DNA of 64,000 nt from Filimonas zeae (lineage in GTDB: Bacteria > Bacteroidota > Bacteroidia > Chitinophagales > Chitinophagaceae). A program made the position numbers and the translations under genes. Below are positions 1-9,821 of the stretch, in pieces (position 1 is the stretch's first letter; every line of letters begins with the position of its first letter). The stretch lies in assembly GCF_014641615.1 (NCBI RefSeq), contig NZ_BMIB01000008.1, forward strand, positions 1 through 64,000. Direction: 5' to 3'. The notes beneath the pieces were generated by a model. That model saw only the letters and a program-made list of their open reading frames with translations. It had not been told where the DNA came from and did not search any database.

Positions 1-24
1 ATGCGGGAGAGTAGGTAGTTGCCA
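1..24 (+). rRNA. rrf: 5S ribosomal RNA, 3' end (partial)
   Basis: The window opens with GGGAGAGTAGGTAGTTGCC, which matches the conserved 3' end of bacterial 5S rRNA (GGGAGAGTAGG followed by a short closing strand). A strong intrinsic terminator starts ten bases later, as expected at the end of an rRNA operon. The rest of the gene, and presumably 23S and 16S, lie to the left of the window. The exact 3' end is estimated to within a few bases. This is a call from motif recognition; comparison with a full 5S model would settle it. Confidence 0.8.
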
Positions 25-33
25 TATTTATTT

Positions 34-70
34 AAACCGCCTTACTGCAAACAGTGAGGCGGTTTTGTTT
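34..70 (+). terminator. rRNA operon intrinsic terminator
   Basis: A 14-bp stem (AAACCGCCTTACTG, loop CAAA, CAGTGAGGCGGTTT, one G-U pair) is followed by a T-rich tail. It lies just after the 5S rRNA end and terminates the rRNA operon on the plus strand. Confidence 0.9.
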
Positions 71-155
71 TGTATATACCTCAACTCGTATATTGTATCT
101 GATAGGAGTTACTGCTTATTGCCATTGGGATCAAAAACGTGTAAGCTTTCCATAG

Positions 156-203
156 AAAAGGCCGCAGCTGTTGTTAACTCATTAACAATAGCTGCGGCCT
201 TTA
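156..203. terminator. bidirectional terminator
   Basis: A 21-bp inverted repeat with one mismatch (arms 157-177 and 182-202, loop CTCA) begins with AAAGG and ends with CCTTT, so it gives a U-rich tail on both strands. It sits downstream of the minus-strand amylase gene and may also back up the rRNA terminator. Confidence 0.85.
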
Positions 204-221
204 TAATTTATCGTGCAATAG

Positions 222-1703
222 TTATACTTTCGGAACCCATACACTTACACTGCCTCCCTTTGTTAAAAACTTGCCATTGCCATGATCATCTAATGTAATC
301 TCTGCTTCATGGTTGCCTAAAAAATCTACATATACCCAACCCTTTTTATCTTCTCCCAGGTTAATGTCTTTATGTCCTTCTTCACTGTTACTCATCAGTA
401 CAATGCAGCCAGCATGTTCTTCATCACCATTACGTACCCAGCCGATGCAGTTGGGATGATCCAGAAAGTCCTGCTGATCGCCGTAAGCAAACTGCTGACG
501 GGCTTTCAGCATCTGTTCTATCTTATTCACCACAGGCATGAATATCTCGTAGTCATTGCCATCATTACCTTTATCCCAGTAATGAGCACCAAACGCGTCT
601 GGATAAAATAAGCAGGGATAGCCGTCTTTCCGAAGCAGTATTAACGCGTAGGCAAGTGGCTTAAACCAAGGCTCTACCGGTGCCTCCAGTGATTGCAGAG
701 GCTGGGTATCGTGGTTGGCTACAATGGTTACAGCATTTTCCGGTTTGGTAGCTACCAGTGTGTCATTAAAAATGGTACTCATATCAAACTCTTTTCCGCA
801 TTTAGAGGCGATATGGAAGCGGTTCTGCAATATTGCATCAAATAGCTGCATACGGCCACCAGTAGCCTCAATATACCTGTGCAGAATGCCTACATCTGTG
901 GTCTCCCAATACTCACCCACTACAAATAAATCCCGCTGAACATGGGTGCGTACATAATCCAACCATTCATTAAAGAAGTAAACAGGAATATGTTTTACAG
1001 CATCCAGGCGCAGACCATTAAAGTGGGCAGTTTTATGGTACCAGCTGATCCAGTGTTTCAGTTCTTCTTTTACGGCTGGATTACGAAACTCAATATCGGC
1101 ATGCATCAGGTAATCGTAATTGCCAAATTCTTCGGAAACTTCATCTTCCCACGACTGGCCATATTCATTATTAATCTTGAAAATGCCACACTCATCAATA
1201 TCCGCTGCATAATCTACACCGGTAAAACTGTGGAAGTCCCAGATATACTTTGAATACTTTCCGTCCCGGCCCGGGAAAGTAAACTTAGTGAATGCCTCAA
1301 TTTCAAATTCGTCTCCCTGTATTTCGTTCCGGTTTTCGGGGTTTACACGCCACACTTTTACGCGTTCTTTCTCGTCCGCGCCGCCTTTATGGTTAACTAC
1401 TATGTCTACGTACACCATCAGTCCTGCCTTTTGTACCGCTGTAATGGCAGACAGATAATCGCGCCGCGAACCGTATTTGGTATGTACAGATCCCTTCTGG
1501 TCAAACTCGCCCAGATCGAACAGATCGTAAGTGTCATAACCGATTGATTGATTGCCATGAATGCCTTTGTAGGCAGGCGGCAGCCACACTGCGGAGATGC
1601 CGTTAGACGTAAGCCAGGGAATATCTTTCCTGAGTTTTTTCCAGAGAGATTCGTCAGCAGGGTAATACCAGTGAAAATACTGGAGAAGGGTACCGTTTTT
1701 CAT
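222..1703 (-). CDS. cytoplasmic alpha-amylase (GH13)
   Basis: A 493-residue endo-acting alpha-1,4-glucan hydrolase of glycoside hydrolase family 13. The four conserved regions are visible: DIVVNH (100-105), GLRLDAVKH (230-238, with the nucleophile Asp233), FVVGEYW (about 260-266, with the acid/base Glu264) and VANHDTQP (about 328-335, transition-state Asp332). There is no signal peptide. The length and the N-terminus (NGTLLQYFHWYYPADE) resemble the cytoplasmic amylases of the E. coli AmyA and Bacillus liquefying type, so it probably acts on intracellular glycogen or imported maltodextrin. It is transcribed alone, divergently from rpoB, and ends at the bidirectional hairpin near 156-203. No other polysaccharide-use gene (SusC/SusD, transporter) is adjacent. 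Confidence 0.95.
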   Translation of the reverse strand: MKNGTLLQYFHWYYPADESLWKKLRKDIPWLTSNGISAVWLPPAYKGIHGNQSIGYDTYDLFDLGEFDQKGSVHTKYGSRRDYLSAITAVQKAGLMVYVDIVVNHKGGADEKERVKVWRVNPENRNEIQGDEFEIEAFTKFTFPGRDGKYSKYIWDFHSFTGVDYAADIDECGIFKINNEYGQSWEDEVSEEFGNYDYLMHADIEFRNPAVKEELKHWISWYHKTAHFNGLRLDAVKHIPVYFFNEWLDYVRTHVQRDLFVVGEYWETTDVGILHRYIEATGGRMQLFDAILQNRFHIASKCGKEFDMSTIFNDTLVATKPENAVTIVANHDTQPLQSLEAPVEPWFKPLAYALILLRKDGYPCLFYPDAFGAHYWDKGNDGNDYEIFMPVVNKIEQMLKARQQFAYGDQQDFLDHPNCIGWVRNGDEEHAGCIVLMSNSEEGHKDINLGEDKKGWVYVDFLGNHEAEITLDDHGNGKFLTKGGSVSVWVPKV

Positions 1704-1806
1704 AAAATTGTTATATATTGTTGCAAGTGGAACGCATACAATCCGTTAGAAAAACATGCCAAAAAAAATGTTAACTACAGGTGGACAAAACGGTATAAAA
1801 TTTGAT

Positions 1807-1837
1807 TTTAAAATTTCCCGCATATTCCTTAATTTTG
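1807..1837 (+). promoter_or_regulatory. probable rpoB promoter
   Basis: The -7 element TAATTTTG (1830-1837) matches the Bacteroidota consensus TAnnTTTG. The -33 element TTTA lies 19 bases upstream (1807-1810), one base off TTTG. The resulting leader would be about 130 bases. A second TAATTTTG at 1942-1949 has no -33 partner. This is an inferred promoter; rpoB has no gene upstream on its strand, so it needs one here. Confidence 0.5.
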
Positions 1838-1971
1838 CCATCCTTTATTTTGGGCTTATTGTTAGTTATGGTTACAGGCATGGCCATTTAGCGTGTAACA
1901 GGTTAACTCTCAGTTATTAAGAGGTGTTTCCTCCCTGAAATTAATTTTGCAAAAACCGGTTAATTACAGAT

Positions 1972-4900
1972 ATGTCATCAACTACAGTTCAAAACAGGGT
2001 CAGCTTCGGTAAATCTAAACACCTTGCTGAACAGCCTGACCTGCTCGACATTCAGTTAGAATCTTTCCGTGAATTTTTCCAATTAGAAACCACACCTGAC
2101 AAACGTAACGTTGAAGGGCTGTTCCGTGTGTTTAAGGAAAACTTTCCTATCACAGACACGCGTAACATTTTCGTATTGGAGTTTCTGGATTATTTCATTG
2201 ACCCGCCGCGTTATACTATCGAGGAGTGTATGGAGCGTGGTTTGACTTACGCTGTGCCTCTGAAAGCTAAATTACGGTTAAGCTGTAATGATGAGGAGCA
2301 CGTAGATTTCCAAACCATTGTGCAGGATGTGTTTTTAGGTAATATTCCTTACATGACCCCCCGTGGTACGTTTGTGATCAACGGCGCCGAGCGCGTGGTT
2401 GTATCTCAGCTGCACCGTTCACCTGGTGTATTCTTCGGTCAGTCAGTTCACCCCAACGGAACCAAGATTTACTCTGCAAGGGTAATTCCGTTCAAAGGTG
2501 CGTGGATGGAATTCGCTACCGACATTAACAATGTAATGTACGCGTACATTGACCGTAAGAAGAAGTTCCCTGTAACTACCCTGTTACGTTCAATCGGTTT
2601 TGAAACTGATAAAGACATTCTGGAATTATTCGGAATGGCAACAGAAGTGCCTGCCGACAAAAAATCTTTACAAAAACATCTCGGTAAAAAATTAGCTGCC
2701 CGTGTACTGCGTACCTGGGTAGAAGATTTCGTGGATGAGGATACCGGTGAAGTGGTATCTATCGAGCGTAACGAGATTGTTATGGAGCGTGATACCATCC
2801 TGGACGAAGAAGCAGCGGATACCATTGCTGATCTGGATGTGAAGAGTGTTTTCATTCAGCGTGAAGATGTTGGTGGCGACTATGCTATCATCTACAACAC
2901 ATTAAACAAAGATACCTCTAACAGTGAACTGGAAGCCGTTCAGCACATTTACCGCCAGCTGCGTGGTGCTGATGCTCCGGATAACGAAACTGCACGTGGT
3001 ATTATTGATAAATTATTCTTCAGCGATAAGCGTTACGATCTGGGCGAAGTTGGTCGTTATAAAATCAACCGCAAACTGAGCGTAAACCAGAAGCTGGAAA
3101 ATAAAGTATTAACGAAAGAGGATATTATCGAGATCATCAAATACCTGGTTCGCCTTACCAACGGTAAAGCGGAGATTGATGATATCGATCACCTGAGCAA
3201 CCGTCGTGTACGTACCGTAGGTGAGCAGTTATATGCTCAGTTTGGTGTTGGTCTGGCCCGTATGGCCCGTACTATCCGCGAGCGTATGAACGTTCGTGAC
3301 AATGAGGTGTTTACTCCGGTGGATCTGATTAACGCGAGAACTCTTTCTTCCGTAATCAACTCTTTCTTCGGTACTTCCCAGTTATCACAGTTCCTTGACC
3401 AGACCAACCCGCTGAGTGAAATCACGCACAAGCGTCGTATTTCCGCGTTAGGCCCCGGGGGCTTAAGCCGTGAAAGGGCAGGTTTCGAGGTGCGTGACGT
3501 ACACTATAGCCACTACGGCCGTCTGTGTACTATTGAAACTCCGGAAGGACCAAACATCGGTCTGATTTCCACCCTTTGCGTACACGCGAAGATTAACGAT
3601 ATGGGCTTTATCGAAACTCCGTACCACCGCGTGGATAACGGTAACGTAAACCTCAGTAAAGTTAAATTCCTGAGTGCAGAGGAAGAAGATACTGCTAAAA
3701 TTGCCCAGTCAAGTGCTGAGCTGGATGCCAACGGTGATTTCGTGCAGGACAGAATTCTGTGTCACGAAACCGGTGACTTCCCGCTGTTAACAAAAACAGA
3801 AGTGGAATACATGGACGTTGCGCCTAACCAGATTGTTGGTTTGAGTGCCTCTCTGATTCCGTTCCTGGAGCATGATGATGCCAACCGTGCGTTGATGGGA
3901 TCAAACATGCAACGTCAGGCTGTACCATTAATTCTGCCGCAGTCACCTATCGTAGGTACCGGTCTGGAAGGTAAAGCTGCGCGCGATGCACGTATTCAGA
4001 TTCACGCGGAAGGTGATGGTGTGGTTGAATTTGTAGATGCGAAAGAAATTCACGTTCGTTATAACAGAAACGATGCTGACCGTCTGGTGAGTTTCGAAGA
4101 CGATCTGATCGTTTATCGCTTAACCAAGTTTATCAAAACCAACCAATCTACCAACATTAACCTGCGTCCGGCCGTAAGGAAGAACCAGCAGGTGAAAAAG
4201 GGCGACTTCTTAACAGAAGGTTACGCTACTAAAGATGGTGAACTGGCGCTGGGTCGTAACCTGCAGGTGGCGTTCATGCCATGGAAAGGTTACAACTTCG
4301 AGGATGCGATTGTAATTAACGAGAAAGTAGTTCGTGAAGACCTGTTTACTTCTATACATATTGAAGAGTATGAGCTGGAAGTACGCGATACCAAACTGGG
4401 TGAAGAAGAACTGACTCCGGATATTCCAAACGTTTCTGAAGAAGCTACCAAAGATCTGGACGAGAACGGTATTATCCGTATCGGCGCCCATATCCGTGAA
4501 GGTGATATCCTGATTGGTAAAATCACTCCTAAAGGTGAAAGCGATCCTACTCCGGAAGAAAAACTGTTACGTGCTATCTTCGGTGATAAAGCCGGTGATG
4601 CCAAAGACGCTTCTCTGAAAGCGCCAAACGGTACAGAAGGTGTAGTTATTGATAAGAAGCTGTTCCAGCGTGCGAAGAAAGACAAGAACGCTAAAGTTCG
4701 TGAGAAAGCGCAACTGGAGAAAGTAGAGAAGCAGCACGAGCAAAATGCAGAAGCCCTGAAAGAGCTGTTGCTGAGCAAGCTGCAGACTTTACTGAAAGAC
4801 AAAGCTTCTACCGGTGTTGCCAACAACTTTGGTGAAATGCTGATTGGTAAAGGTGCTAAGTTCAACGTGAAAAACCTGAGCAGCATCGACTATCAGAACG

Positions 4901-5775
4901 TTAATCCGCTGGGTTGGACCGGTGATGATGTAATTGACAACCAGATTAACATTCTGTTGCACAACTACAACATCAAATACAACGAAGAACTGGGTCGCTA
5001 TAAGCGCGAGAAATTCAATATCTCTATCGGTGATGAATTGCCGGCTGGTGTATTAAAACTGGCTAAAGTTTACCTGGCTGTTAAGCGTAAGCTGAAAGTA
5101 GGTGATAAAATGGCGGGCCGTCACGGTAACAAAGGTATCGTTGCCAAGATTGTGCGTGCAGAAGACATGCCGTTCCTGGAAGATGGTACCCCTGTAGATA
5201 TCGTTCTGAACCCACTGGGTGTACCTTCAAGGATGAACCTGGGTCAGATTTACGAAACCATCCTGGGATGGTGCGGTAAGCGCTTGGGTGTTAAATTTGC
5301 TACTCCGATTTTTGACGGTGCTACACCTGATGAAATTGCAGCACATTGCCAGGAAGCCGGCATACCAATGATGGGTCACACCCACCTGTATGATGGCGAA
5401 ACCGGTGATCGTTTCCACCAGAAAGCTACCGTTGGTGTAATCTACATGATTAAACTGCACCACATGGTTGATGATAAGATGCACGCCCGTTCTATCGGAC
5501 CCTACAGTCTTATCACACAACAGCCGCTGGGTGGTAAAGCACAGTTCGGTGGTCAGCGTTTTGGTGAGATGGAGGTGTGGGCACTGGAAGCATACGGTGC
5601 AGCCAACATTCTGCAGGAACTGTTAACCATTAAGTCGGATGATATCATTGGCCGTGCGAAGACTTACGAGTCTATCGTTAAAGGTGATAACATTCCAAGA
5701 GCTGGTATTCCTGAATCCTTCAACGTGTTAGTACACGAACTGAGAGGTTTAGGTCTGGATCTGAAATTCGAGTAA
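1972..5775 (+). CDS. rpoB: DNA-directed RNA polymerase subunit beta
   Basis: A 1267-residue catalytic beta subunit of RNA polymerase. The sequence has the rifampicin-pocket segment GTSQLSQFLDQTNPL and then KRRISALGPGGL around residues 465-495. Asp, His and Ser occupy the usual resistance positions, so a rifampicin-sensitive pocket is predicted. It also has TIETPEGPNIGLI, the GDKMAGRHGNKG active-site segment and the C-terminal QPLGGKAQFGGQRFGEMEVWALEA block. The length is typical of Bacteroidota. Unusually, it is followed 44 bases after its stop by an intrinsic terminator and an AraC-family gene rather than by rpoC, and no ribosomal protein gene (rplL, rplJ) precedes it. The start ATG is supported by the normal N-terminus of the family. 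Confidence 0.99.
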   Translation: MSSTTVQNRVSFGKSKHLAEQPDLLDIQLESFREFFQLETTPDKRNVEGLFRVFKENFPITDTRNIFVLEFLDYFIDPPRYTIEECMERGLTYAVPLKAKLRLSCNDEEHVDFQTIVQDVFLGNIPYMTPRGTFVINGAERVVVSQLHRSPGVFFGQSVHPNGTKIYSARVIPFKGAWMEFATDINNVMYAYIDRKKKFPVTTLLRSIGFETDKDILELFGMATEVPADKKSLQKHLGKKLAARVLRTWVEDFVDEDTGEVVSIERNEIVMERDTILDEEAADTIADLDVKSVFIQREDVGGDYAIIYNTLNKDTSNSELEAVQHIYRQLRGADAPDNETARGIIDKLFFSDKRYDLGEVGRYKINRKLSVNQKLENKVLTKEDIIEIIKYLVRLTNGKAEIDDIDHLSNRRVRTVGEQLYAQFGVGLARMARTIRERMNVRDNEVFTPVDLINARTLSSVINSFFGTSQLSQFLDQTNPLSEITHKRRISALGPGGLSRERAGFEVRDVHYSHYGRLCTIETPEGPNIGLISTLCVHAKINDMGFIETPYHRVDNGNVNLSKVKFLSAEEEDTAKIAQSSAELDANGDFVQDRILCHETGDFPLLTKTEVEYMDVAPNQIVGLSASLIPFLEHDDANRALMGSNMQRQAVPLILPQSPIVGTGLEGKAARDARIQIHAEGDGVVEFVDAKEIHVRYNRNDADRLVSFEDDLIVYRLTKFIKTNQSTNINLRPAVRKNQQVKKGDFLTEGYATKDGELALGRNLQVAFMPWKGYNFEDAIVINEKVVREDLFTSIHIEEYELEVRDTKLGEEELTPDIPNVSEEATKDLDENGIIRIGAHIREGDILIGKITPKGESDPTPEEKLLRAIFGDKAGDAKDASLKAPNGTEGVVIDKKLFQRAKKDKNAKVREKAQLEKVEKQHEQNAEALKELLLSKLQTLLKDKASTGVANNFGEMLIGKGAKFNVKNLSSIDYQNVNPLGWTGDDVIDNQINILLHNYNIKYNEELGRYKREKFNISIGDELPAGVLKLAKVYLAVKRKLKVGDKMAGRHGNKGIVAKIVRAEDMPFLEDGTPVDIVLNPLGVPSRMNLGQIYETILGWCGKRLGVKFATPIFDGATPDEIAAHCQEAGIPMMGHTHLYDGETGDRFHQKATVGVIYMIKLHHMVDDKMHARSIGPYSLITQQPLGGKAQFGGQRFGEMEVWALEAYGAANILQELLTIKSDDIIGRAKTYESIVKGDNIPRAGIPESFNVLVHELRGLGLDLKFE

Positions 5776-5819
5776 TCATCTCTGCGATCGCTTCTATGAT
5801 TGCACAGATTACGATACAG

Positions 5820-5853
5820 GAGGTCATTCCCAAAAGGAATGGCCTCTTTTTTT
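5820..5853 (+). terminator. rpoB intrinsic terminator
   Basis: An 11-bp stem (GAGGTCATTCC with GGAATGGCCTC, one G-U pair, loop CAAAA) is followed by seven T. It closes the rpoB transcript where rpoC would normally begin. Confidence 0.92.
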
Positions 5854-5916
5854 GAGTATACGCGATCCATGTTTTATAAACAGCAACAGACGGTATAAAT
5901 AAACCAATAATACCCG

Positions 5917-6765
5917 ATGGAAGGCATAAACGTTATCGATGAAAAGTTGATAAAAGCACCAGGCATACTGCATAACCCCTTCCGCGCTGAAGCAGGTGGC
6001 TTTTTTGTGGTGCAGCAGGGCTGGTTTCGCTTTTTGTGCAATCAGGAAACGGTTACCTGCCATGCGGGAAGCCTGTATTTTATTGCCAGAGATAAGGTAT
6101 ATACCATTGAAGAGGTGTCCGACGATTGTATCTATACATGTATCACCATTGATGCTGCTTTTTTGCAGGAAAATGGTATACATATAGCGGGTAGCGATCT
6201 GTTTCAGGTTACTATTGCTGCAAACACACGCCAGTATGCAATTAGCGAGGCAGAAACGGCCGCATTTGGCCAATTACTGGCCATGATAGGGCACCGGCTG
6301 GAGAAAGGTTATAGTGACGTTTTTCAGCACGAAACGGTGCAGCACCTGGTAATTGCCGCCATTTACGAAGCAGGGGCTTTATTCCGGCTGCACTCTTCCG
6401 GTATTCATTCACCTGTCAGCCGCAAAGAGGAACTGACCACCCGCTTTCTGGATTTGCTGCATGAACATTTCCGGCAACAGCGGGGCATTGGTTTTTATGC
6501 GGATGCGTTGGCAGTTACACCTGGCTACCTTACCAAAGCACTGAAAGAGGTAACGGGCAAGGCGGCGAGTGCTCTTATAAGTGCAGCGGTTATTGCAGAG
6601 GCTAAAATGATGCTGGGCAATCCTGCTATCTCAGTATCTGAGGTTACACAGGTTTTACAGTTTAGCGACCAGTCTTTTTTTGGCAAGTATTTTAGAAAAT
6701 ATACAGGATTTTCTCCCACCGATTACAAACGAAAATCCCGCGGCTTTGCTGCGCGCGCATTTTAA
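5917..6765 (+). CDS. AraC-family transcriptional regulator
   Basis: A 282-residue regulator. The N-terminal half (about 1-150) looks like the cupin-type sensing domain of the family, with FFVVQQGWFRFLCNQETVTC and a following beta-rich stretch. The C-terminal 100 residues form the double helix-turn-helix, ending with the family signature FSDQSFFGKYFRKYTGFSP and TDYKRK. It begins 64 bases after the rpoB terminator and stands alone. The inducer and targets cannot be read from the sequence; the neighbouring TlpA-like and lactonase genes are possible targets only by proximity. Confidence 0.93.
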   Translation: MEGINVIDEKLIKAPGILHNPFRAEAGGFFVVQQGWFRFLCNQETVTCHAGSLYFIARDKVYTIEEVSDDCIYTCITIDAAFLQENGIHIAGSDLFQVTIAANTRQYAISEAETAAFGQLLAMIGHRLEKGYSDVFQHETVQHLVIAAIYEAGALFRLHSSGIHSPVSRKEELTTRFLDLLHEHFRQQRGIGFYADALAVTPGYLTKALKEVTGKAASALISAAVIAEAKMMLGNPAISVSEVTQVLQFSDQSFFGKYFRKYTGFSPTDYKRKSRGFAARAF

Positions 6766-6851
6766 CATATATCTTATTGAATAAATACTTAATTTGGAAT
6801 AACTGTTCAACCAGAACAGTGGCCTGATTTTTCACCCTGAATCTATCAGAT

Positions 6852-8297
6852 ATGCAGCTATTTAAATACACCGTTACAATATGCCTGCCAGTTATCTCCT
6901 GTATATGTGCGGCTCAACCTGCGCGGAATGCTAAAATAACTGTTACCTGGAAAGGTCTTGCCAAACCCGTTTACCTCTCTTACTCAGATAAATATTCTTT
7001 AGGACAGCCTCCCAAAGAACTCGCCGCTAACAGTGCTTTATTTGAATATATAGGAACAGAGCCATTGACGTTAATTTGCCAATATGATACTCTTTTTTTT
7101 CCGGTGATAGCCAGGCCGGGAGATGCTATTGTGTTGCAACCGGACAGCAGCGGAGTTATAGACGTATGGAGTGAGCAGAAGGATAGGTTAGATGAATTGC
7201 GCTTTTTCCGGATGGCTACGTTGGATATTGGGGCCATAATAGGGGAGGAATCGAAAGACAAAATTCCCCCTCCGCTTCTTCACTTTAAAGAAAAAGATGC
7301 GGCTTTTTTTGCAAAATATAAAGGGCATTTAAAACAACCGGCACACTCGTTATCTGAATTGAGAGAAAGATTATTGGATAACTATAAAGCAAGAGTGGCC
7401 TATCTGGAGCTGTATAGTAAACAGCATTCATTATCTGATGACTTTGCGCATACGGGAAAAGCTTATTTTCTCTATCTGTTTCTGTATCATCAGTATAATG
7501 CGCTTAATCATTGGGGTAGGGATACAAGTGTTATTACGCTGGCTGAACAGGAGTTGTTTAACGGGGAAGGTAAATATTTTAACTGTGATAGCTGTATCTC
7601 CGTTAGTTCATACCGTTCTGCCGCACGCAGTTTCATTACTTATCAGGCGGGACTGAGAAACAAAAAGTCGCTCCGCGATCAATATTTATTGGCGACTGAT
7701 ATACTGAAGGGGATAACCAGGGAGTATGTATTATATGCGCTCTTAAAGCAGGGGATAAATGAAGGTAAAGCTGGTTTGGAATCAGCTGCCCTTGCATTTC
7801 AGCAGGTATGTAGAGATGATTCCTTGAGGAAAAATATAGCGTTGAATTATGACGCCAGAGGCCGGGATATACCTGATGGTACGTTGTTGCTGGATGATGC
7901 AGGAAAAAGGGTATTATGGGATTCTGTTCTAAAGCAACACAAGGGAAAGTTGATATATATTGATTTCTGGGCAAGCTGGTGTATGCCATGTATGAAAGAA
8001 ATGCCTGCTTCGCAAAGGCTACAGCAAACTGTTACACCGGAAAAGGTTTCCTTTATATACATATCTATGGATAAAGATAAAGCGGCATGGTTGCAGGCTC
8101 AGAAGGCACATGCGCAAATGTTCAGGGGTAAGTCTTATTTGCTGCTGAACAATTTTAATGCGCCTATTGTGAAAACATATCACATAAAAACCATTCCCCG
8201 TTACATGCTATTTGATAAGCGTGGAAGAATACTGGCCGCGGATGCCTTTAGGCCCGGTGAAACAGCACTGTGGAAAATGCTGGAAGACAACTGGTGA
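6852..8297 (+). CDS. TlpA-like thioredoxin-fold protein
   Basis: A 481-residue exported protein with an N-terminal signal sequence (hydrophobic about 5-20, ending ICAAQP). The C-terminal 140 residues form a thioredoxin fold with the redox motif WASWCMPCMKEMP near residues 374-386. The cis-proline region (IKTIPRYMLFDKRG) and a conserved C-terminal helix follow. The long N-terminal part has no recognised domain but is typical of Bacteroidota TlpA/AlkyI-type disulfide reductases with extra N-terminal DUF domains. It probably acts in the periplasm, reducing disulfides or assisting cytochrome or envelope-protein maturation. The substrate is unknown. Confidence 0.88.
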   Translation: MQLFKYTVTICLPVISCICAAQPARNAKITVTWKGLAKPVYLSYSDKYSLGQPPKELAANSALFEYIGTEPLTLICQYDTLFFPVIARPGDAIVLQPDSSGVIDVWSEQKDRLDELRFFRMATLDIGAIIGEESKDKIPPPLLHFKEKDAAFFAKYKGHLKQPAHSLSELRERLLDNYKARVAYLELYSKQHSLSDDFAHTGKAYFLYLFLYHQYNALNHWGRDTSVITLAEQELFNGEGKYFNCDSCISVSSYRSAARSFITYQAGLRNKKSLRDQYLLATDILKGITREYVLYALLKQGINEGKAGLESAALAFQQVCRDDSLRKNIALNYDARGRDIPDGTLLLDDAGKRVLWDSVLKQHKGKLIYIDFWASWCMPCMKEMPASQRLQQTVTPEKVSFIYISMDKDKAAWLQAQKAHAQMFRGKSYLLLNNFNAPIVKTYHIKTIPRYMLFDKRGRILAADAFRPGETALWKMLEDNW

Positions 8298-8378
8298 TGC
8301 CATCCCACATTTTTTAACGTTTCCACTAACCTTTCGCCTTCTTTGTTTGTTAAATTGCAGATACTTAATCTTCTAACT

Positions 8379-9500
8379 ATGCGCAAACTGATTGTTGCAA
8401 TGGCTGTGTTATGTTCAGGAACGGTTGCTATGGCCCAGAATCCTTTTCAATACCTGCTGATAGGTACCAACGCTGACGGAAAAGACGGCGGCATTCATGT
8501 ATATCGCTTCAATCCCAATAAAGGGGAAGCCACTTTTGTAAGCAAGGTGGAAACCGGATATCCCACGTATCTGGCTGTTTCTAAAGACCAGAAGTTTGTA
8601 TACGCCGTAAATGAGTATCCCGGTAAAGACGATGGGGATGCAAGTGCTTTTGCACTGGACAAAACCAAAGGGCAGCTTACTTTTTTAAACAAACAAACCA
8701 CCGGAGGCACTTCACCCTGTTATATTGCTGTGGATTCAACCGGTAAAAATGTAGCGGTAGCCAATTATGCCGGCGGTAACCTGGCCATATTTAAAACCGG
8801 TTCAGATGGTACCTTACAGCCTGCGGCGCAAAATTTGGCGCACGAAGGTTATGGTGTAAACGTAACCCGCCAGGAAATGCCCCACCCGCATTGCGCGGTA
8901 TTCAGCCCGGATGAAAAATATATGTACTCCTGTGATTTGGGTAACGACCGTGTATACCAGTATAAATTCGATGCCGGCAGCGCTACTCCGGTAACAGACG
9001 CTGAGCCTGCCTATATTACGCTGGAAGATGGTTTTGGTCCACGCCATATTACTTTCTCTAACGACGGCAAATTTGCCTATGTAATGACTGAACTGGCAGG
9101 CAAGCTGCTGGTGTATGAGGTAAAAGATGGTAACCTTACCGAGATACAATCTTTACCTACAGCAAAAACAGGCGATAAAAGTGATATGGGTGGTGCTGAT
9201 ATTCATATTACGCCTAATGGTAAGTTCCTATATGTATCTACCCGTGGCAAAGCCAACGAAATCACTATTTTCAAGGTGAATACAGATGGAAGATTGCTGG
9301 AAGTTGGGCGTCAACCCGTGGGCATGCATCCCCGTAATTTCATGATTGATCCCACAGGTCGTTTTCTGCTGGTAGCCAACCGCGACAGCAATAATATCCA
9401 GATATTCGTTATCAATAAAAACTACGGTTTACTGGAGGATACACAAACCACTATTCAGATAAACAAGCCGGTTTGCCTGAAAATGGTACCGGTGCGATAA
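8379..9500 (+). CDS. lactonase family protein (7-bladed beta-propeller)
   Basis: A 373-residue protein of the lactonase/YbhE (6-phosphogluconolactonase) propeller family. I chose the ATG at 8379 because it gives a proper signal peptide (RKLIVAMAVLCSGTVAMAQ); the TTG at 8343 would add 12 unlikely residues. Family features include the opening YLLIGT, repeated F.Y....G.L blade motifs, the EMPHPHCAVFSPDEKYMY segment (mid-protein), GFGPRHITFSNDG and GMHPRNFMIDPTGRFL. The signal peptide puts it outside the cytoplasm, so a role in the pentose phosphate pathway is doubtful; it more likely hydrolyses a sugar lactone in the periplasm or is a binding protein. It is monocistronic and ends at a strong terminator. 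Confidence 0.9.
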   Translation: MRKLIVAMAVLCSGTVAMAQNPFQYLLIGTNADGKDGGIHVYRFNPNKGEATFVSKVETGYPTYLAVSKDQKFVYAVNEYPGKDDGDASAFALDKTKGQLTFLNKQTTGGTSPCYIAVDSTGKNVAVANYAGGNLAIFKTGSDGTLQPAAQNLAHEGYGVNVTRQEMPHPHCAVFSPDEKYMYSCDLGNDRVYQYKFDAGSATPVTDAEPAYITLEDGFGPRHITFSNDGKFAYVMTELAGKLLVYEVKDGNLTEIQSLPTAKTGDKSDMGGADIHITPNGKFLYVSTRGKANEITIFKVNTDGRLLEVGRQPVGMHPRNFMIDPTGRFLLVANRDSNNIQIFVINKNYGLLEDTQTTIQINKPVCLKMVPVR

Positions 9501-9550
9501 CAAAATATTCCAATTGATTTTTTGCCGGATAGTAGAAAAATCTGGCTTTC

Positions 9551-9606
9551 AAAGGCTTTCTTCATTGTTGTACAGTTGATGCGCAATGAAGAAAGCCTTT
9601 CTTTTT
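9551..9606 (+). terminator. intrinsic terminator after lactonase gene
   Basis: A perfect 17-bp stem (AAAGGCTTTCTTCATTG, 9551-9567, with its complement at 9584-9600) and a 16-base loop are followed by CTTTTT. From 9607 to 9821 I see no further gene or clear site; the AT-rich stretch before 9822 could hold the promoter of the Rhs locus. Confidence 0.88.
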
Positions 9607-9821
9607 CCGGCAGTTTATGGCCGGATTTTTGCTCTTTAGAGCCTGACCAGATACTGGTTTGTTCTGTTTCCTGCCTGTAATAACTGAACAATTAGATTAG
9701 ACTACAGCGCCTGTAATATAAACAGGTAGCGCCTATGAATGGACTTAAACGAGAGTTATAGCAAGGGTATATGACTACAAGAAGTTGTTACAGAAATAAC
9801 TGTAGATAATATTTTGTATTT

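Noticed and set aside
1942..1949. TAATTTTG just before rpoB as its promoter
   Set aside because: It fits the -7 consensus but has no -33 element at the proper spacing, and would give a leader of only about 15 bases; the site at 1830-1837 fits better.
4290..4886. A 198-codon Ser/Phe-rich open frame on the minus strand
   Set aside because: Antisense to rpoB; the composition comes from the reverse of Glu/Lys-rich coding.
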